A DNA stretch of 40,857 nt from CAWBNS01 sp964445105 (GTDB lineage: Bacteria; Chlamydiota; Chlamydiia; Chlamydiales; JAJFMA01). Both the position numbers and the translations under genes were made by a program. Shown in pieces: positions 8,797 to 17,488 of this stretch (positions within the stretch are counted from its first letter, which is position 1; the number at the start of each line of letters is the position of its first letter). A model generated the notes under the pieces. The model worked only from the letters and a program-made list of their open reading frames with translations. It was not told the origin of the DNA and searched no databases. The stretch lies in assembly GCA_964445105.1 (NCBI GenBank), contig CAYUJS010000013.1, positions 1-40,857 of the forward strand, in the 5' to 3' direction.

Positions 8797-10260
8797 CTAT
8801 TCTAGAGTCATCCGCGGATCCAAAACAGTATAAGCAATATCTGCAATAAGATAGCCGATAAGGGTGAGGAAAGAACCAGCAAATGCGGAAAACATGATGA
8901 CATTGTAGTCCCAATTCACAATGGCATCGTAGAAGAATTTGCCAAATCCATTGATTTCAAAAAGCGTTTCCACGATGAGAGAACCACCTAAAACCACGCC
9001 TAGTGAACCTGCTAGAGAGGTAACGATGGTAATGGCAGAATTGCGCCCCACATGGCTCCAGAGAATCGTCAAAGGGGCAACGCCCTTAGCGCGCGCTGTG
9101 CGCACGTAGTCCTGCCTCAACACCTCTAAAACCGCCGTGCGCGATAGGCGCGCCTGCGCAGCTAGACTTCCATACGTGATAGCTACAATAGGTAGAAATA
9201 TATGGCTGGCGATGTCTCCTAAACGCTGCCAAGAGGTCATTTGATCGTAAATATTGTCGGGACTGCTAAAGCCGCTCAAGGGGAAGTACCCTTGCAGCGC
9301 AATTTTTTCAATCAAGAAGGGGGCGACGACAAAAATAGGGATGGCATAAAGAACAAGAAACAGCACGTTGCAGCTTACATCAGGCCAGCGGTTATGCTGA
9401 TAGGCCATCAAAAACCCAAACACCTGGCAAAGAACAAATGTCAGCACCATCGGTACCAGTGCGAGCGTCAATGAATATTTAAAGCGCTTGGTCACTTCGG
9501 AGATCACGGTCTTGTTGTCATCATTGCGCAAGGTGCCAAAATCAAGCGTCAGCACTCTTCTCATATACCGCACAAATCGCGTTTCGGAAAATAGCGCCCA
9601 TGCCTTTTGTGAAGGAGTAGGTTCAAAAAACCAATAGACCGATTTATTCTCTCCATACCACTTCGTGATGGCATCAACTTTACGCTGTGTTTCTTCTGCC
9701 TGGTCTTCTGACTTTAAAACAAGAGCGCGTAATAGATTATTATCTGTACTGATCTTACGATTATACAGCCTCTGCTGTGGACTGATGTTGGCTCCCAAAT
9801 AGGCCTGCCGCATACCTCCTCGTGCAAAAAAACGCGAAGCCATTTGACGTATAGCAGGCGGCTGCATCGGATCTCGAATCAACCGCAAAAGCTTGGGCAT
9901 GATAAACCGCGCCTTGTCACCCAGGTCTAAACGCATTGCGTCATATTTCTTTACACTCATCTGTGATTGATGGGTAAGCTGCTGCAATACGCGGTCAATC
10001 TCTTTCTGTGTGACCCAAGGCCAGGTATTAAAAATGATGGGAAGCGTTAACCCAAAATGCTCGCGCATCTGTAAGTAGCGCTCGTCGGCACCAAAGGCCG
10101 CCTGCCTGTCTTGTCGCTTTGTAGCCTCACCGGTTTCGCTCACCTGCGTCACTGTCACAGGATCGCCAGGCGCAAGATGAATAATCAAGAAATTCATCAA
10201 GATGATACCAAACAAGGTGATCGGCAGTAAAAATAAGCGCCGAAGAATGTAAGGGATCAT
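8797..10260 (-). CDS. oppB: Peptide ABC transporter permease OppB/YejB-like
   Basis: A 487-residue inner-membrane permease. MIPYILRRLFLLPITLFGIILMNFL is the classical OppB/DppB/YejB start, followed by HLAPGDP. Residues from about 35 to 255 are an insertion predicted to lie outside the membrane, with many charged residues and little similarity that I recognise. From about 260 the transporter domain follows, with membrane spans and the EAA loop VLRQDYVRTARAKGV that contacts the ATPase. The start ATG overlaps the oppA stop in an ATGA tetranucleotide, so the two are probably translationally coupled. Confidence 0.9.
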   Translation of the reverse strand: MIPYILRRLFLLPITLFGIILMNFLIIHLAPGDPVTVTQVSETGEATKRQDRQAAFGADERYLQMREHFGLTLPIIFNTWPWVTQKEIDRVLQQLTHQSQMSVKKYDAMRLDLGDKARFIMPKLLRLIRDPMQPPAIRQMASRFFARGGMRQAYLGANISPQQRLYNRKISTDNNLLRALVLKSEDQAEETQRKVDAITKWYGENKSVYWFFEPTPSQKAWALFSETRFVRYMRRVLTLDFGTLRNDDNKTVISEVTKRFKYSLTLALVPMVLTFVLCQVFGFLMAYQHNRWPDVSCNVLFLVLYAIPIFVVAPFLIEKIALQGYFPLSGFSSPDNIYDQMTSWQRLGDIASHIFLPIVAITYGSLAAQARLSRTAVLEVLRQDYVRTARAKGVAPLTILWSHVGRNSAITIVTSLAGSLGVVLGGSLIVETLFEINGFGKFFYDAIVNWDYNVIMFSAFAGSFLTLIGYLIADIAYTVLDPRMTLE

Positions 10261-12293
10261 TGCTTTTTAATCCAAAAGATACTTCCGCTGGGTTCTGAGA
10301 TGTCAGCCCCTGGTATTAGATCTTGACGATCTCGGGGGATGAATACGTTTTGTAAAAACTCCCGATAAACAAACGTGGACTTAGGATTGTATAAGAACGT
10401 GTAAGGCTGCTCGGCGTGCATGATTTGGTCAAAGCGGTGGTAGAGAGCGAGGCGCTTTTCAGGACTATACTCATAGTCGAGCTGTTCAATGATCTTATCT
10501 GCCTCGGGATTGGTGAACCCCACCGCGTTGGAAGAACCTTTTTCCCTAGCTCCTGAGCTGTACCAGAGCTGCCTGGGATCTTCTGGAGGCGTACCTTGCG
10601 ACCATGCCATCATCACAGCATCAAACGTTTTATCGTCGAATACGGCCGAAAGGTCTGCTATGTCTACGCCGTTGAGGTTGCAGGTGATGCCAATATCTTT
10701 AAGCGCCAAGGCGATGTACTCAGCGATGAATTTTGCGGTTGTATTTTTGACGTAATAGGTCAGCGAAAAACGAAACGGGTGCCCGTTTTTGCTGATCACT
10801 CCCTCCCCTTTGCGATCAAACCAGCCTTCTGTTTCGAGAAGACCGCGCGCAGCAGCTGGGTCGAAAGGCAAGGGAGTAATCGTTGGATCGGTCGATTTGG
10901 AGTAGAGGTAAAAAGTGCCGTGTATAGGGATGCCAAGGCCATTTAAATTCTGTTCAATGATACGCCGGCGGTTAATAGCCATGGTGAGCGCACGACGGAC
11001 GTTAGCAGATTGAAAGAAAGGTTTCGCTTCGTTCCAGCCTATATAAGAGTAGGCACGCGCCACATAATCCAGGCGCTTCACCCCCAACCCTTTGTCCTTC
11101 TGCGCCGCGTAAATAGGAGACCGAAGAAACTGGTCATACTCGATGAGTTCATGAGGGGAAAGGCTATACGAATCAAGCTGACCATCCTTAAACGCCTGCC
11201 AGACTGCCTTCGGATTGTCTTTGAAGTCAATTTCCATAGCATCGACAAGCACAGCACACGGCTCGTAGTGATCCGGATTGCGTCTGAATTTAATCTGACG
11301 TTCGGTCATACCATCAAAGATCCACCCCCCGCAGCTGGGGATGATATTTTTAGCCCAATGGGAGTGAAAATTTTGTGCCCACACCGTATCGGAACGGTAC
11401 GTATCCGGAACGGTATCATTTTCAACAATTTTCGTACCGTCTGCAAAATACTGGTACAGCCAAGAAGCAAGCGGACTCAAGTTCCCTGTGAGACCCCGCG
11501 CTGAGTATTTAATTTGCTTAGTTTCGGGATTTGCCTTCCAGCGCACGACGAAGGTGAGATCGTCAATCACACGAATTTCTTCGATCTCGCCATAGTAATT
11601 TCTCAACGCTACCGCGCCTGTATCTTGCACCCAAGGATTCATGATCGCATCGTAGTAGAACTTAAAATCATGCGCAGTGACAGGGTGTTTTTCTAGAAAA
11701 TGAGGGGCCAGCTTTACATCGTTGGATAAAAAAGAGGGTTCAAGAGGCTGCCAAAAAACGCCTGCGCGTAGGTGGATCCAGTACTCAGGACTGCCCGTAG
11801 CGGCATGGTGGCGCTCCTCCATTTTAATAGCCATGTCGGGAGCCATCGTCTCATATTTCCCAAAATGCGTTTGAGACACACTGACGCTGCATTGGCTAGT
11901 CCAAGAAGAGACTTGGGCCCAATTACTAAAAGGGTGAAGATTGTCGGGCTTTCCAATAGTACCGACGCGGCGCGTACCATGGGGACGAAAACCGGGGCCT
12001 AGTAACTCAGGCAAGGTCTTTTCGTAAAAGGGATCAACCGTCAGTAGATTGGGAAGCGAGGGGTCAATATGCTTCCCTTGGGCTAGCTTAGGGATGCTTG
12101 TATGAACGGGTGCTTGCTGCACAGCCAAGCTACCAGCCTTGAGGCTATCGCGTAGACCAGCGACATCGCGCCGGAGCTCTGTCATCTGCCCCTCAAGGAG
12201 CACCGAGGACCAGTAGAGCATCAACAAAAAGAGAAAGAGCCCTAGACCTACGACAAAGCGGAAGATATAAAGCAGTAGCGGTTCTTTATTCAT
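10257..12293 (-). CDS. oppA: Peptide ABC transporter substrate-binding protein OppA-like
   Basis: A 678-residue family 5 extracellular solute-binding protein that captures peptides in the periplasm and delivers them to OppBC. The family-typical features are RVGTIGKPDNLHPFSNW near the mature start, VTAHDFKFYYDAI, and NVRRALTMAINRR. The N-terminus has one membrane span (about residues 6-30) without a lipobox, followed by a short helical stretch, so it is probably membrane-anchored and not a lipoprotein. The start is set at 12293 because GGAG lies 5 bases ahead and the upstream extension looks random. It is the first gene of oppABC. Confidence 0.88.
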   Translation of the reverse strand: MNKEPLLLYIFRFVVGLGLFLFLLMLYWSSVLLEGQMTELRRDVAGLRDSLKAGSLAVQQAPVHTSIPKLAQGKHIDPSLPNLLTVDPFYEKTLPELLGPGFRPHGTRRVGTIGKPDNLHPFSNWAQVSSWTSQCSVSVSQTHFGKYETMAPDMAIKMEERHHAATGSPEYWIHLRAGVFWQPLEPSFLSNDVKLAPHFLEKHPVTAHDFKFYYDAIMNPWVQDTGAVALRNYYGEIEEIRVIDDLTFVVRWKANPETKQIKYSARGLTGNLSPLASWLYQYFADGTKIVENDTVPDTYRSDTVWAQNFHSHWAKNIIPSCGGWIFDGMTERQIKFRRNPDHYEPCAVLVDAMEIDFKDNPKAVWQAFKDGQLDSYSLSPHELIEYDQFLRSPIYAAQKDKGLGVKRLDYVARAYSYIGWNEAKPFFQSANVRRALTMAINRRRIIEQNLNGLGIPIHGTFYLYSKSTDPTITPLPFDPAAARGLLETEGWFDRKGEGVISKNGHPFRFSLTYYVKNTTAKFIAEYIALALKDIGITCNLNGVDIADLSAVFDDKTFDAVMMAWSQGTPPEDPRQLWYSSGAREKGSSNAVGFTNPEADKIIEQLDYEYSPEKRLALYHRFDQIMHAEQPYTFLYNPKSTFVYREFLQNVFIPRDRQDLIPGADISEPSGSIFWIKKQ

Positions 12294-12443
12294 GGATTCT
12301 CCACTAGCGTCAAAAGACCATACTATCCTAAATACGGCCGCTGCCGGGATAATAAAAACATCTTGCCTTTCCCACAATGCTTAAACTTAAAACAGCAGGT
12401 TTAATTTGTGACGAATTCGTAGCCTTAACTGACGACTGCCTCT

Positions 12444-12480
12444 GACCAACCGGGTTCTTTTTTAGCGGAAACTGCTGCTA
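12444..12480 (+). repeat. Dispersed short repeat, copy B
   Basis: Contains GGGTTCTTTTTTAGCGG followed by AAACTGCTGCT, which matches copy C (40148-40175) at about 25 of 28 positions. It directly abuts the 3' end of the TauE/SafE-like gene. The 185-base gap between that gene and oppA otherwise shows nothing recognisable. Confidence 0.45.
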
Positions 12481-13158
12481 AAATAGAACTAGATGATACG
12501 CCGCAGGCGAGGCGGCATTGAGTACGAGGTGGGGGAATACCCCCATCTCAGCAAACCCTCGGCAAAGCGCTAGCCCCCCGACCAAAAGACCTGCAAGGCC
12601 CATGACGGTGTTATAGTGATATTTGAGACGGCCTAAAAGTTTCCAGGCGTGCATGGCACAAACGAGGGCAGGCGAGGTGATTAACGCAAAGAGCAAGCCG
12701 TTTATCAAGCCTGCCCAAGGGTCGCCCGACAAAGCGCAGGCCGAATAAACGATGATTGTCTGCCCACAAGGCAACGCGAGCGTAAAAAAACCGAAAAGGA
12801 AGGTGGGCCAGCGCCGATCCCGCAACATCAACAAAGAAAGTTTTCGACTTGGTCCGACGAGTAGATGCAAACCAGGAAAAGGGCGATGCCACAGGCTAGC
12901 CAGAGCAGCCACTAGAATAATCCCACCAAATAAGAAGCTAGCAATCGCAGACACGTGGTAATGCGCCAGCGCCACCGTAACTACCGCTCCCAGCGCGCCC
13001 GCGATCCAGCCCGCCATCGTGAAAGAGAGTAGCCGCCCCAGGAAGTAGTAGTTTCTAAATCGATGTTTGCCGATCATTGCTACAAGAGGCCCGCACATAC
13101 CTATGCAGTGTAGATTGCCAAAAATGTAAACCGGAAGCATGGCCAAAAAAAGCGTCAT
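12478..13158 (-). CDS. TauE/SafE-like (heavy-metal/cytochrome maturation type) membrane protein
   Basis: A 226-residue polytopic membrane protein. The N-terminus has the family motif GNLHCIGMCGPLVA, and a second half carries ALPCGQT, as in the sulfite exporter TauE/SafE / UreH-like proteins often found next to cbb3 oxidase assembly genes. In that family the His-Cys-x-x-x-Cys and Pro-Cys motifs are thought to handle copper or thiols; the substrate here cannot be read from the sequence. Its start overlaps the stop of the 57-residue upstream gene by ATGA, so the two form a coupled pair. No oxidase genes are in the window. Confidence 0.75.
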   Translation of the reverse strand: MTLFLAMLPVYIFGNLHCIGMCGPLVAMIGKHRFRNYYFLGRLLSFTMAGWIAGALGAVVTVALAHYHVSAIASFLFGGIILVAALASLWHRPFPGLHLLVGPSRKLSLLMLRDRRWPTFLFGFFTLALPCGQTIIVYSACALSGDPWAGLINGLLFALITSPALVCAMHAWKLLGRLKYHYNTVMGLAGLLVGGLALCRGFAEMGVFPHLVLNAASPAAYHLVLF

Positions 13159-13328
13159 CCCGACCCCCCCTGCCTCTCCACGCGCATTTGGGTCAACTGC
13201 CCAGCGTCAATACCAGCGCCACCAGAGGGGCGCATATGCGCTACATAAACCGCGTACCCCCCTCCGACAATCATGAGAACGGTAATAAGAAAAAATACGT
13301 AGTTAAACCAATGAAGCTTGCTAAGCAT
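13155..13328 (-). CDS. 57-residue single-span membrane peptide
   Basis: A short gene: MLSKLHWFNYVFFLIT, then a hydrophobic span to about residue 30, then a Gly/Gln-rich tail ending in a stop. Its TGA shares bases with the ATG of the TauE/SafE-like gene (ATGA overlap), which is the main evidence that it is real. The size and one-span design recall accessory peptides of cbb3 oxidase assembly such as CcoS, but I see no diagnostic motif and do not assign that name. No strong ribosome binding site is visible. Confidence 0.6.
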   Translation of the reverse strand: MLSKLHWFNYVFFLITVLMIVGGGYAVYVAHMRPSGGAGIDAGQLTQMRVERQGGSG

Positions 13329-13398
13329 AGGCCAATAGAAAAGGTTGTAAATTCGCTAACGCACAGACCAACCGGGGTAGCACGTTTGGCTTTAACAC

Positions 13399-13410
13399 AT
13401 CCAGCTGGAT
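13399..13410. repeat. 12-bp perfect palindrome
   Basis: ATCCAGCTGGAT reads the same on both strands. It lies about 50 bases past the stop of the U-box-like gene and about 70 bases before the 57-residue peptide gene. The core TCCAGCTGGA recurs at 30858-30867, past the stop of the broken paralogue. It could be an operator or a shared duplicated flank. Confidence 0.35.
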
Positions 13411-13457
13411 TTTACGAATTATTTTTTGATGGACGATGCAAGAGGGGTCGCGCCAGT

Positions 13458-14360
13458 TTATGGCAAAAGCTCAGGCGGGATAGCAAGTTGCGCCGTGCTA
13501 TTAAAATCGTAGCCCTCTGCTTGCAGATGGCTGATAAAATTATTGACCGAACCCTCCTGCCAATCAGACGGAAGCAACTTTCTCCACATTCGGGCCTTTG
13601 CCAAATCTTTTAACACTCCATCCTCTTCACAAAGACCTACGATCTTCGCTATTGCTGGGTAACTTCCTCGAAAAGCCATTTTCTCAAACAATTTAAAAGA
13701 TTTTTCTGGGTCAAACTCTATTATTGTTTCAGCCAAATAGAGAAACTCAGAAACCGGATTGGCAGGGTTATTCTGCAAATATTTGCCAAGCCAAAAACTG
13801 CCCTCAGCTATTTTATTATTATCTAGCATTACATATCCGAGCAGCTGCTGAGATTTCTCAAAGTCCTCCTCGGCTGCCTGGCGTAAGTACTCTATAGCCT
13901 TATCTAGGTTATAATTTTTCTCTCTCAAGTAAGAACAGCCTAGCTTGTGAAGATATTTTCGCTTTTCGCTACCAGTTCTCGTTGGATCATTAATCAGTAT
14001 AGTAGCATAAAAGATAGGTTCTTTTATTTGGTTAGAATCACAGTATAGCTCAAAATTATCATTTTTTTCCGAATAGCGTAAAATCTCGAAGTAACTTATT
14101 TCTATATTTGTCAACGGATTACGAGAATTTTTTCTGAAAATCTGTTCAATAAATCTTGAGGCCTCAAAAAAATAGAAGTGATTGCCCTCTTTAAGGGAAA
14201 CGACATAAAAATCTAGCCCTTCGCGAATTCTTAAATTTAATAAATCTCTAAAGCTTTCAAGGCTATAGGGGTCGACCCTTTCCAAATCTACGGAAGGGTC
14301 TATATTAAGAGCGCAAACAGGTGGTCCGTCTTTACATAAGCTACTAACAGTAAAATGCAT
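13458..14360 (-). CDS. U-box-like / Sel1-like repeat protein, candidate effector
   Basis: A 300-residue protein with no signal peptide or membrane span. The start is set at the ATG at 14360 because the paralogue at 30952-31854 then has exactly the same length. Residues 29-88 (VDPYSLES, then FYFFEASRFIEQIF, then NPLTN) follow the spacing of a U-box, the RING-like E2-binding domain of eukaryotic ubiquitin ligases, in which a conserved Pro-Leu-Thr closes the domain. Residues 130-260 look like Sel1/TPR-type helical repeats (KAIEYLRQAAEEDFEKSQQLLG). The function is inferred: a ubiquitin-ligase-like effector is possible, and a scaffold is the alternative. It is transcribed away from the OTU-like gene at 14595 across an AT-rich gap. 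Confidence 0.65.
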   Translation of the reverse strand: MHFTVSSLCKDGPPVCALNIDPSVDLERVDPYSLESFRDLLNLRIREGLDFYVVSLKEGNHFYFFEASRFIEQIFRKNSRNPLTNIEISYFEILRYSEKNDNFELYCDSNQIKEPIFYATILINDPTRTGSEKRKYLHKLGCSYLREKNYNLDKAIEYLRQAAEEDFEKSQQLLGYVMLDNNKIAEGSFWLGKYLQNNPANPVSEFLYLAETIIEFDPEKSFKLFEKMAFRGSYPAIAKIVGLCEEDGVLKDLAKARMWRKLLPSDWQEGSVNNFISHLQAEGYDFNSTAQLAIPPELLP

Positions 14361-14594
14361 AAAAACCAAACTCTCCGTTTTTAAGTAATATTTCTCTTAA
14401 TGGCCGATCTTAACTTAACTGGCCTAAAAAAGCAATAACGCACCAATCATCTCTTGTATTTACAACAAAAATAACCAATTTTTATATAATTGATATAAAA
14501 ATATAAGATAAAAATTACAAACAATTGCATACTAATCTATCTTTTTTTAAAATTAATTTTAGATATTAGTACGGTTAATCAGCGGGGTGCCAAT
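14361..14594. promoter_or_regulatory. AT-rich divergent promoter region
   Basis: A 234-base gap between two divergent effector-like genes. Bases 14455-14575 are extremely AT-rich. TATAAT occurs at 14485-14490 on the plus strand, about 105 bases before the ATG at 14595, but no good -35 box stands 17 bases upstream of it. Promoters for both genes must lie here. The strong AT bias contrasts with the surrounding GC-richer genes. Confidence 0.4.
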
Positions 14595-15881
14595 ATGGAC
14601 GCATCGGGTATCGGCGGAGCAGGACGGCCGGTCTACGGACCGCCGCCTCCAACTTCAACTAAAAAACTCCTACCCAATACGGAACAGCAGCCTCTTGATG
14701 CGCAGCCCGCTGGTGAAGACTCCGCAAGTCTTGAAAGAAAAGAACAACTTGGGCAGCAAGGTCAACTTCTGCCAAACAAACTCCTTGCCCAGACTTCTCA
14801 TCCGAGCGCGCAGAGCCCGGAACAAAAAGAGCCTCAGGGAGAGGAAGTTAAAAAGCGGAAAGAACGTGACTTTCCTGACAATACATCGAGTCAGAGGGGC
14901 CCAGTCCTCAAAAAGGCAAAGCTTGAAGATGCCGAGGGCGGCCAGGTCCAGAACAAAGAGCCTGGGCAAAACACTGTACAAACAGTAAAGCTCGTGCCGA
15001 ATTTCGGAAAAAACAAACTACTAGAGCTAACGGAGGATAATAGCGAAGATGATGATTCGCCTTTCTCAGATGGCGATGCCATCGATGGTTCAGACGAGGA
15101 GTTCAGCGATCAATCCATCGAGGCGAAGGATCCTAAAGATTTGGGAAAAATATTCAAATCTATAATAAAAATAGACGCGGAAGAATTCACGTCAGACGAT
15201 TTTAATAACTTTCACAGTTTAATAAATTCTGAAAGATTTTCGACAAACGCGCAGCTCCTCGAAAAAAAAGCCGAACTGCTAAAGCAGATTAATGATATGC
15301 CCTGGGAAAAAGAATTAGCCACGGGTTTTTCTGGCTTCATGGAATCGGGGGATGTGTCTATAGAAAATTGTGATGGCTTATGCTGCATTCACCACACATT
15401 ACTAAGCTTACAGATAGAGGGGGCCAGAACCGCAAAAGGTGAATCGCCGTTGGAGCTTTATATGAATAACGCCGGTAAAGACGGGATCGTAGAAAACTAT
15501 GCCCAGATGCTGGGCTTCACCTATGAAGGAAGGGTGATGGAGTACAACGACCGGTTTGAAGAAAAGCTAATCCAAGATGAAGCGTATGAGAACACTGTCC
15601 TTGATAAATTGGGTGAGCTGACAGATGACAAGATCAGTAACGTACCCAAAAACCGCATCTTTTTTGCGAATGAGGATCCTGCCGCGCATACCTGGTTTGC
15701 CAATCAAGCCGGCCCAATTTCTGGCGCCATTTTTACTTCGTTAAATGTCGGCCAATCGCCCGCACAAGAGAACGTCACTTTAGCAAGCATTATGCAAGGT
15801 AATGGTAAGCAGACGCCATACGCCCTCACTCAGACTTGCTATTCTGACATATTTGTCGCCCGGCCTGCGCCAGAACAATAA
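14595..15881 (+). CDS. Candidate effector: disordered N-terminus with NLS-like clusters, OTU-like cysteine protease domain
   Basis: A 428-residue soluble protein. Residues 1-180 are low-complexity and probably disordered: proline-rich at the start, basic clusters KKRKER (86-91) and LKKAKL (105-110) that resemble nuclear localisation signals, and an acidic tract (about 144-173). From about 185 it appears folded. Residues 260-270 read DGLCCIHHTLL, close to the OTU deubiquitinase consensus Asp-Gly-x-Cys. About 100 residues later AAHTWF (His365) follows a hydrophobic strand (RIFFA), at the spacing seen in OTU proteases. Overall similarity is weak, so a different papain-like fold is also possible. 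OTU-type chlamydial effectors are known. GGGG lies 6 bases before the ATG. It is divergent from the U-box-like gene. Confidence 0.65.
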   Translation: MDASGIGGAGRPVYGPPPPTSTKKLLPNTEQQPLDAQPAGEDSASLERKEQLGQQGQLLPNKLLAQTSHPSAQSPEQKEPQGEEVKKRKERDFPDNTSSQRGPVLKKAKLEDAEGGQVQNKEPGQNTVQTVKLVPNFGKNKLLELTEDNSEDDDSPFSDGDAIDGSDEEFSDQSIEAKDPKDLGKIFKSIIKIDAEEFTSDDFNNFHSLINSERFSTNAQLLEKKAELLKQINDMPWEKELATGFSGFMESGDVSIENCDGLCCIHHTLLSLQIEGARTAKGESPLELYMNNAGKDGIVENYAQMLGFTYEGRVMEYNDRFEEKLIQDEAYENTVLDKLGELTDDKISNVPKNRIFFANEDPAAHTWFANQAGPISGAIFTSLNVGQSPAQENVTLASIMQGNGKQTPYALTQTCYSDIFVARPAPEQ

Positions 15882-15919
15882 GATGACAGGGGCCCATCGG
15901 CCGCGCATTCCGGGCCTAG

Positions 15920-16780
15920 CTAGCCCTCCGGCCTAGTCGAAGAGATGGTAAAGTCGAGGAGGAAGGGGCTGAACTCAGATGCGTGATCGCCTCCGAATTG
16001 ATCAGAGAGAGCCGTAGCCGCTTCAGCGGGTTTCATGTGACCAGATTTGACCGCTTGATAAAGCTCTAGACGACGGTTTTTTAGGCTCTCTACGACGTTT
16101 GGGTCGCGATAAATAGACAGAAGCAGTTCGTCTGAGGCGCCCATCATGCGTATGGGAGTAGCGTAGGCACAGATAGTGACCTGATCGCCGAGGGGAGGGA
16201 CGGTGGGTGCGCCTTCAAGCATTTGCCCAAAGGCTCCTCTAGCTACAGTAGAGGAGAAGCTAACCTTCGCCAAATCGCCTAGGCTATCCACCGGAGCGTT
16301 ACCGACGTTTTTGCCTTTTAAAGCGGCAATCGTCGCAACGATCCTATTCACAAAATCTGGGTCTTTTATCAAGGCTGCTTGATAGAATTTTTGTTTGAAG
16401 TACATTTGATTGATCAAGCGCGATAGCAGCTGCGCTGTGGGCAGGGTTAAGGGATTGTCAGGCCCACCCTTCAAAAGAGGCTGTAGATTGAGTTTTCTTA
16501 TGGATTTTGGCGCGCTTGCCCTGCCTGGGGAATAGGATTCCTCTTCGTCCTGGTCCAAATCTTCATCTACGCTATCAGCTTCGTGGGCTTTGACCTTTTT
16601 AACGCGCGCATTTGCGTAGAGCTTGCGCTGGGTTTCGTTGCTGTACTTTCGTTCGCTCTCCTGCATGTAGCTTTCGTAGGCAGAGCGCACGCCCGAGAAG
16701 GTGAGGAAGGATTGTAAGCGCGCGTAGGTCATGATTGAAAGGAGCATAAGCATCGTGAAGACGATGACAAGAACGTTCAT
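15920..16780 (-). CDS. Membrane-anchored protein, last gene of the type II secretion operon
   Basis: A 286-residue protein with one N-terminal membrane span (MNVLVIVFTMLMLLSIMTYARL) and a charged Glu/Asp-rich linker (about residues 65-90) before a probably globular periplasmic part. It starts on the base next to the stop of the preceding pseudopilin gene, so it is certainly in the operon. Its position matches C. trachomatis CT565. It lacks the prepilin Glu+5 motif, so I do not call it GspK, although a role in the same machine is likely from context. Confidence 0.6.
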   Translation of the reverse strand: MNVLVIVFTMLMLLSIMTYARLQSFLTFSGVRSAYESYMQESERKYSNETQRKLYANARVKKVKAHEADSVDEDLDQDEEESYSPGRASAPKSIRKLNLQPLLKGGPDNPLTLPTAQLLSRLINQMYFKQKFYQAALIKDPDFVNRIVATIAALKGKNVGNAPVDSLGDLAKVSFSSTVARGAFGQMLEGAPTVPPLGDQVTICAYATPIRMMGASDELLLSIYRDPNVVESLKNRRLELYQAVKSGHMKPAEAATALSDQFGGDHASEFSPFLLDFTISSTRPEG

Positions 16781-17488
16781 TTAACGCACCACGATGGGCT
16801 TGGTGCAATTGGGGAGCATAAAGGAGAAATTCTTCACCTCGCTATCGTTTTTGCGTTTTATTTTCACGGTGACAATCGCCGGGAGCTGGGCATATTGAAT
16901 GGACCAAAAAGGCGTCCAGAGTCCTGGGCTAGGGTTATCAACAGGCTTGGGCGAGATATCGCGCGCGGGTTTGTAGGCGCCCACGACCTCCGGAGGAGCA
17001 TAGAATTCGAATGCCAAGCTCTCGACATCCTCTAGTAAAACCTCCTGTAGCATAGGCGGATTTGGCTGCCGCCAGCAACGCGGTAACGGCCAAATGGATA
17101 GACGCAGAGCACCCTCCGCAAGGTATAGCCTAGCCAAAACGGTACCGCTGAAAAGGGGATCGCTTACAAAGCCGTTGTCAAAGGTAAACACCAGGCTAGG
17201 CGGCCTGACTAGATTGCTTTCGAAGTCACTGGAATAGAAATAGAAATCGTTCTTTTTTTCTTTTTTTGTAGCGCGGTAGGGCGGGGCGGTAGCTCGGGGC
17301 AGAGCATAGGCGAGGCGGTTTTGTACATACCTCCATTGGAACGTCTCATCTCGCAGAAGATCCGCCTGGCGATGAAGCTTAGTAACTTGTCCATAGTAGC
17401 TCATCAGCGCGGCCATGAGTATGCTAACCAGCGCTATAGCGATGAGTAGTTCGATCAAGGTGGCGTAGCGACGCGAAGGATTAGCCAT
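16781..17488 (-). CDS. Pseudopilin-like protein (GspJ-like) of type II secretion
   Basis: A 235-residue protein with a prepilin-type N-terminus: RRYATLIELLIAIALVSILMA gives the conserved Glu at +5 and the hydrophobic helix, but Tyr occupies the -1 position where Gly is expected. The rest is a globular domain compatible with minor pseudopilins, which cap the periplasmic pseudopilus. It overlaps the upstream gene by 8 bases. Its order matches C. trachomatis CT566. The GspJ assignment rests on length and position and is uncertain. Confidence 0.7.
   Translation of the reverse strand: MANPSRRYATLIELLIAIALVSILMAALMSYYGQVTKLHRQADLLRDETFQWRYVQNRLAYALPRATAPPYRATKKEKKNDFYFYSSDFESNLVRPPSLVFTFDNGFVSDPLFSGTVLARLYLAEGALRLSIWPLPRCWRQPNPPMLQEVLLEDVESLAFEFYAPPEVVGAYKPARDISPKPVDNPSPGLWTPFWSIQYAQLPAIVTVKIKRKNDSEVKNFSFMLPNCTKPIVVR

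Noticed and set aside
14420..14450. TGGCC-AAAAAA-GC sequence considered as a sigma-54 promoter, prompted by rpoN in the window
   Set aside because: The GG and GC elements are nine bases apart, not ten, and the rest of the consensus is missing; other candidates upstream of genes also had wrong spacing.
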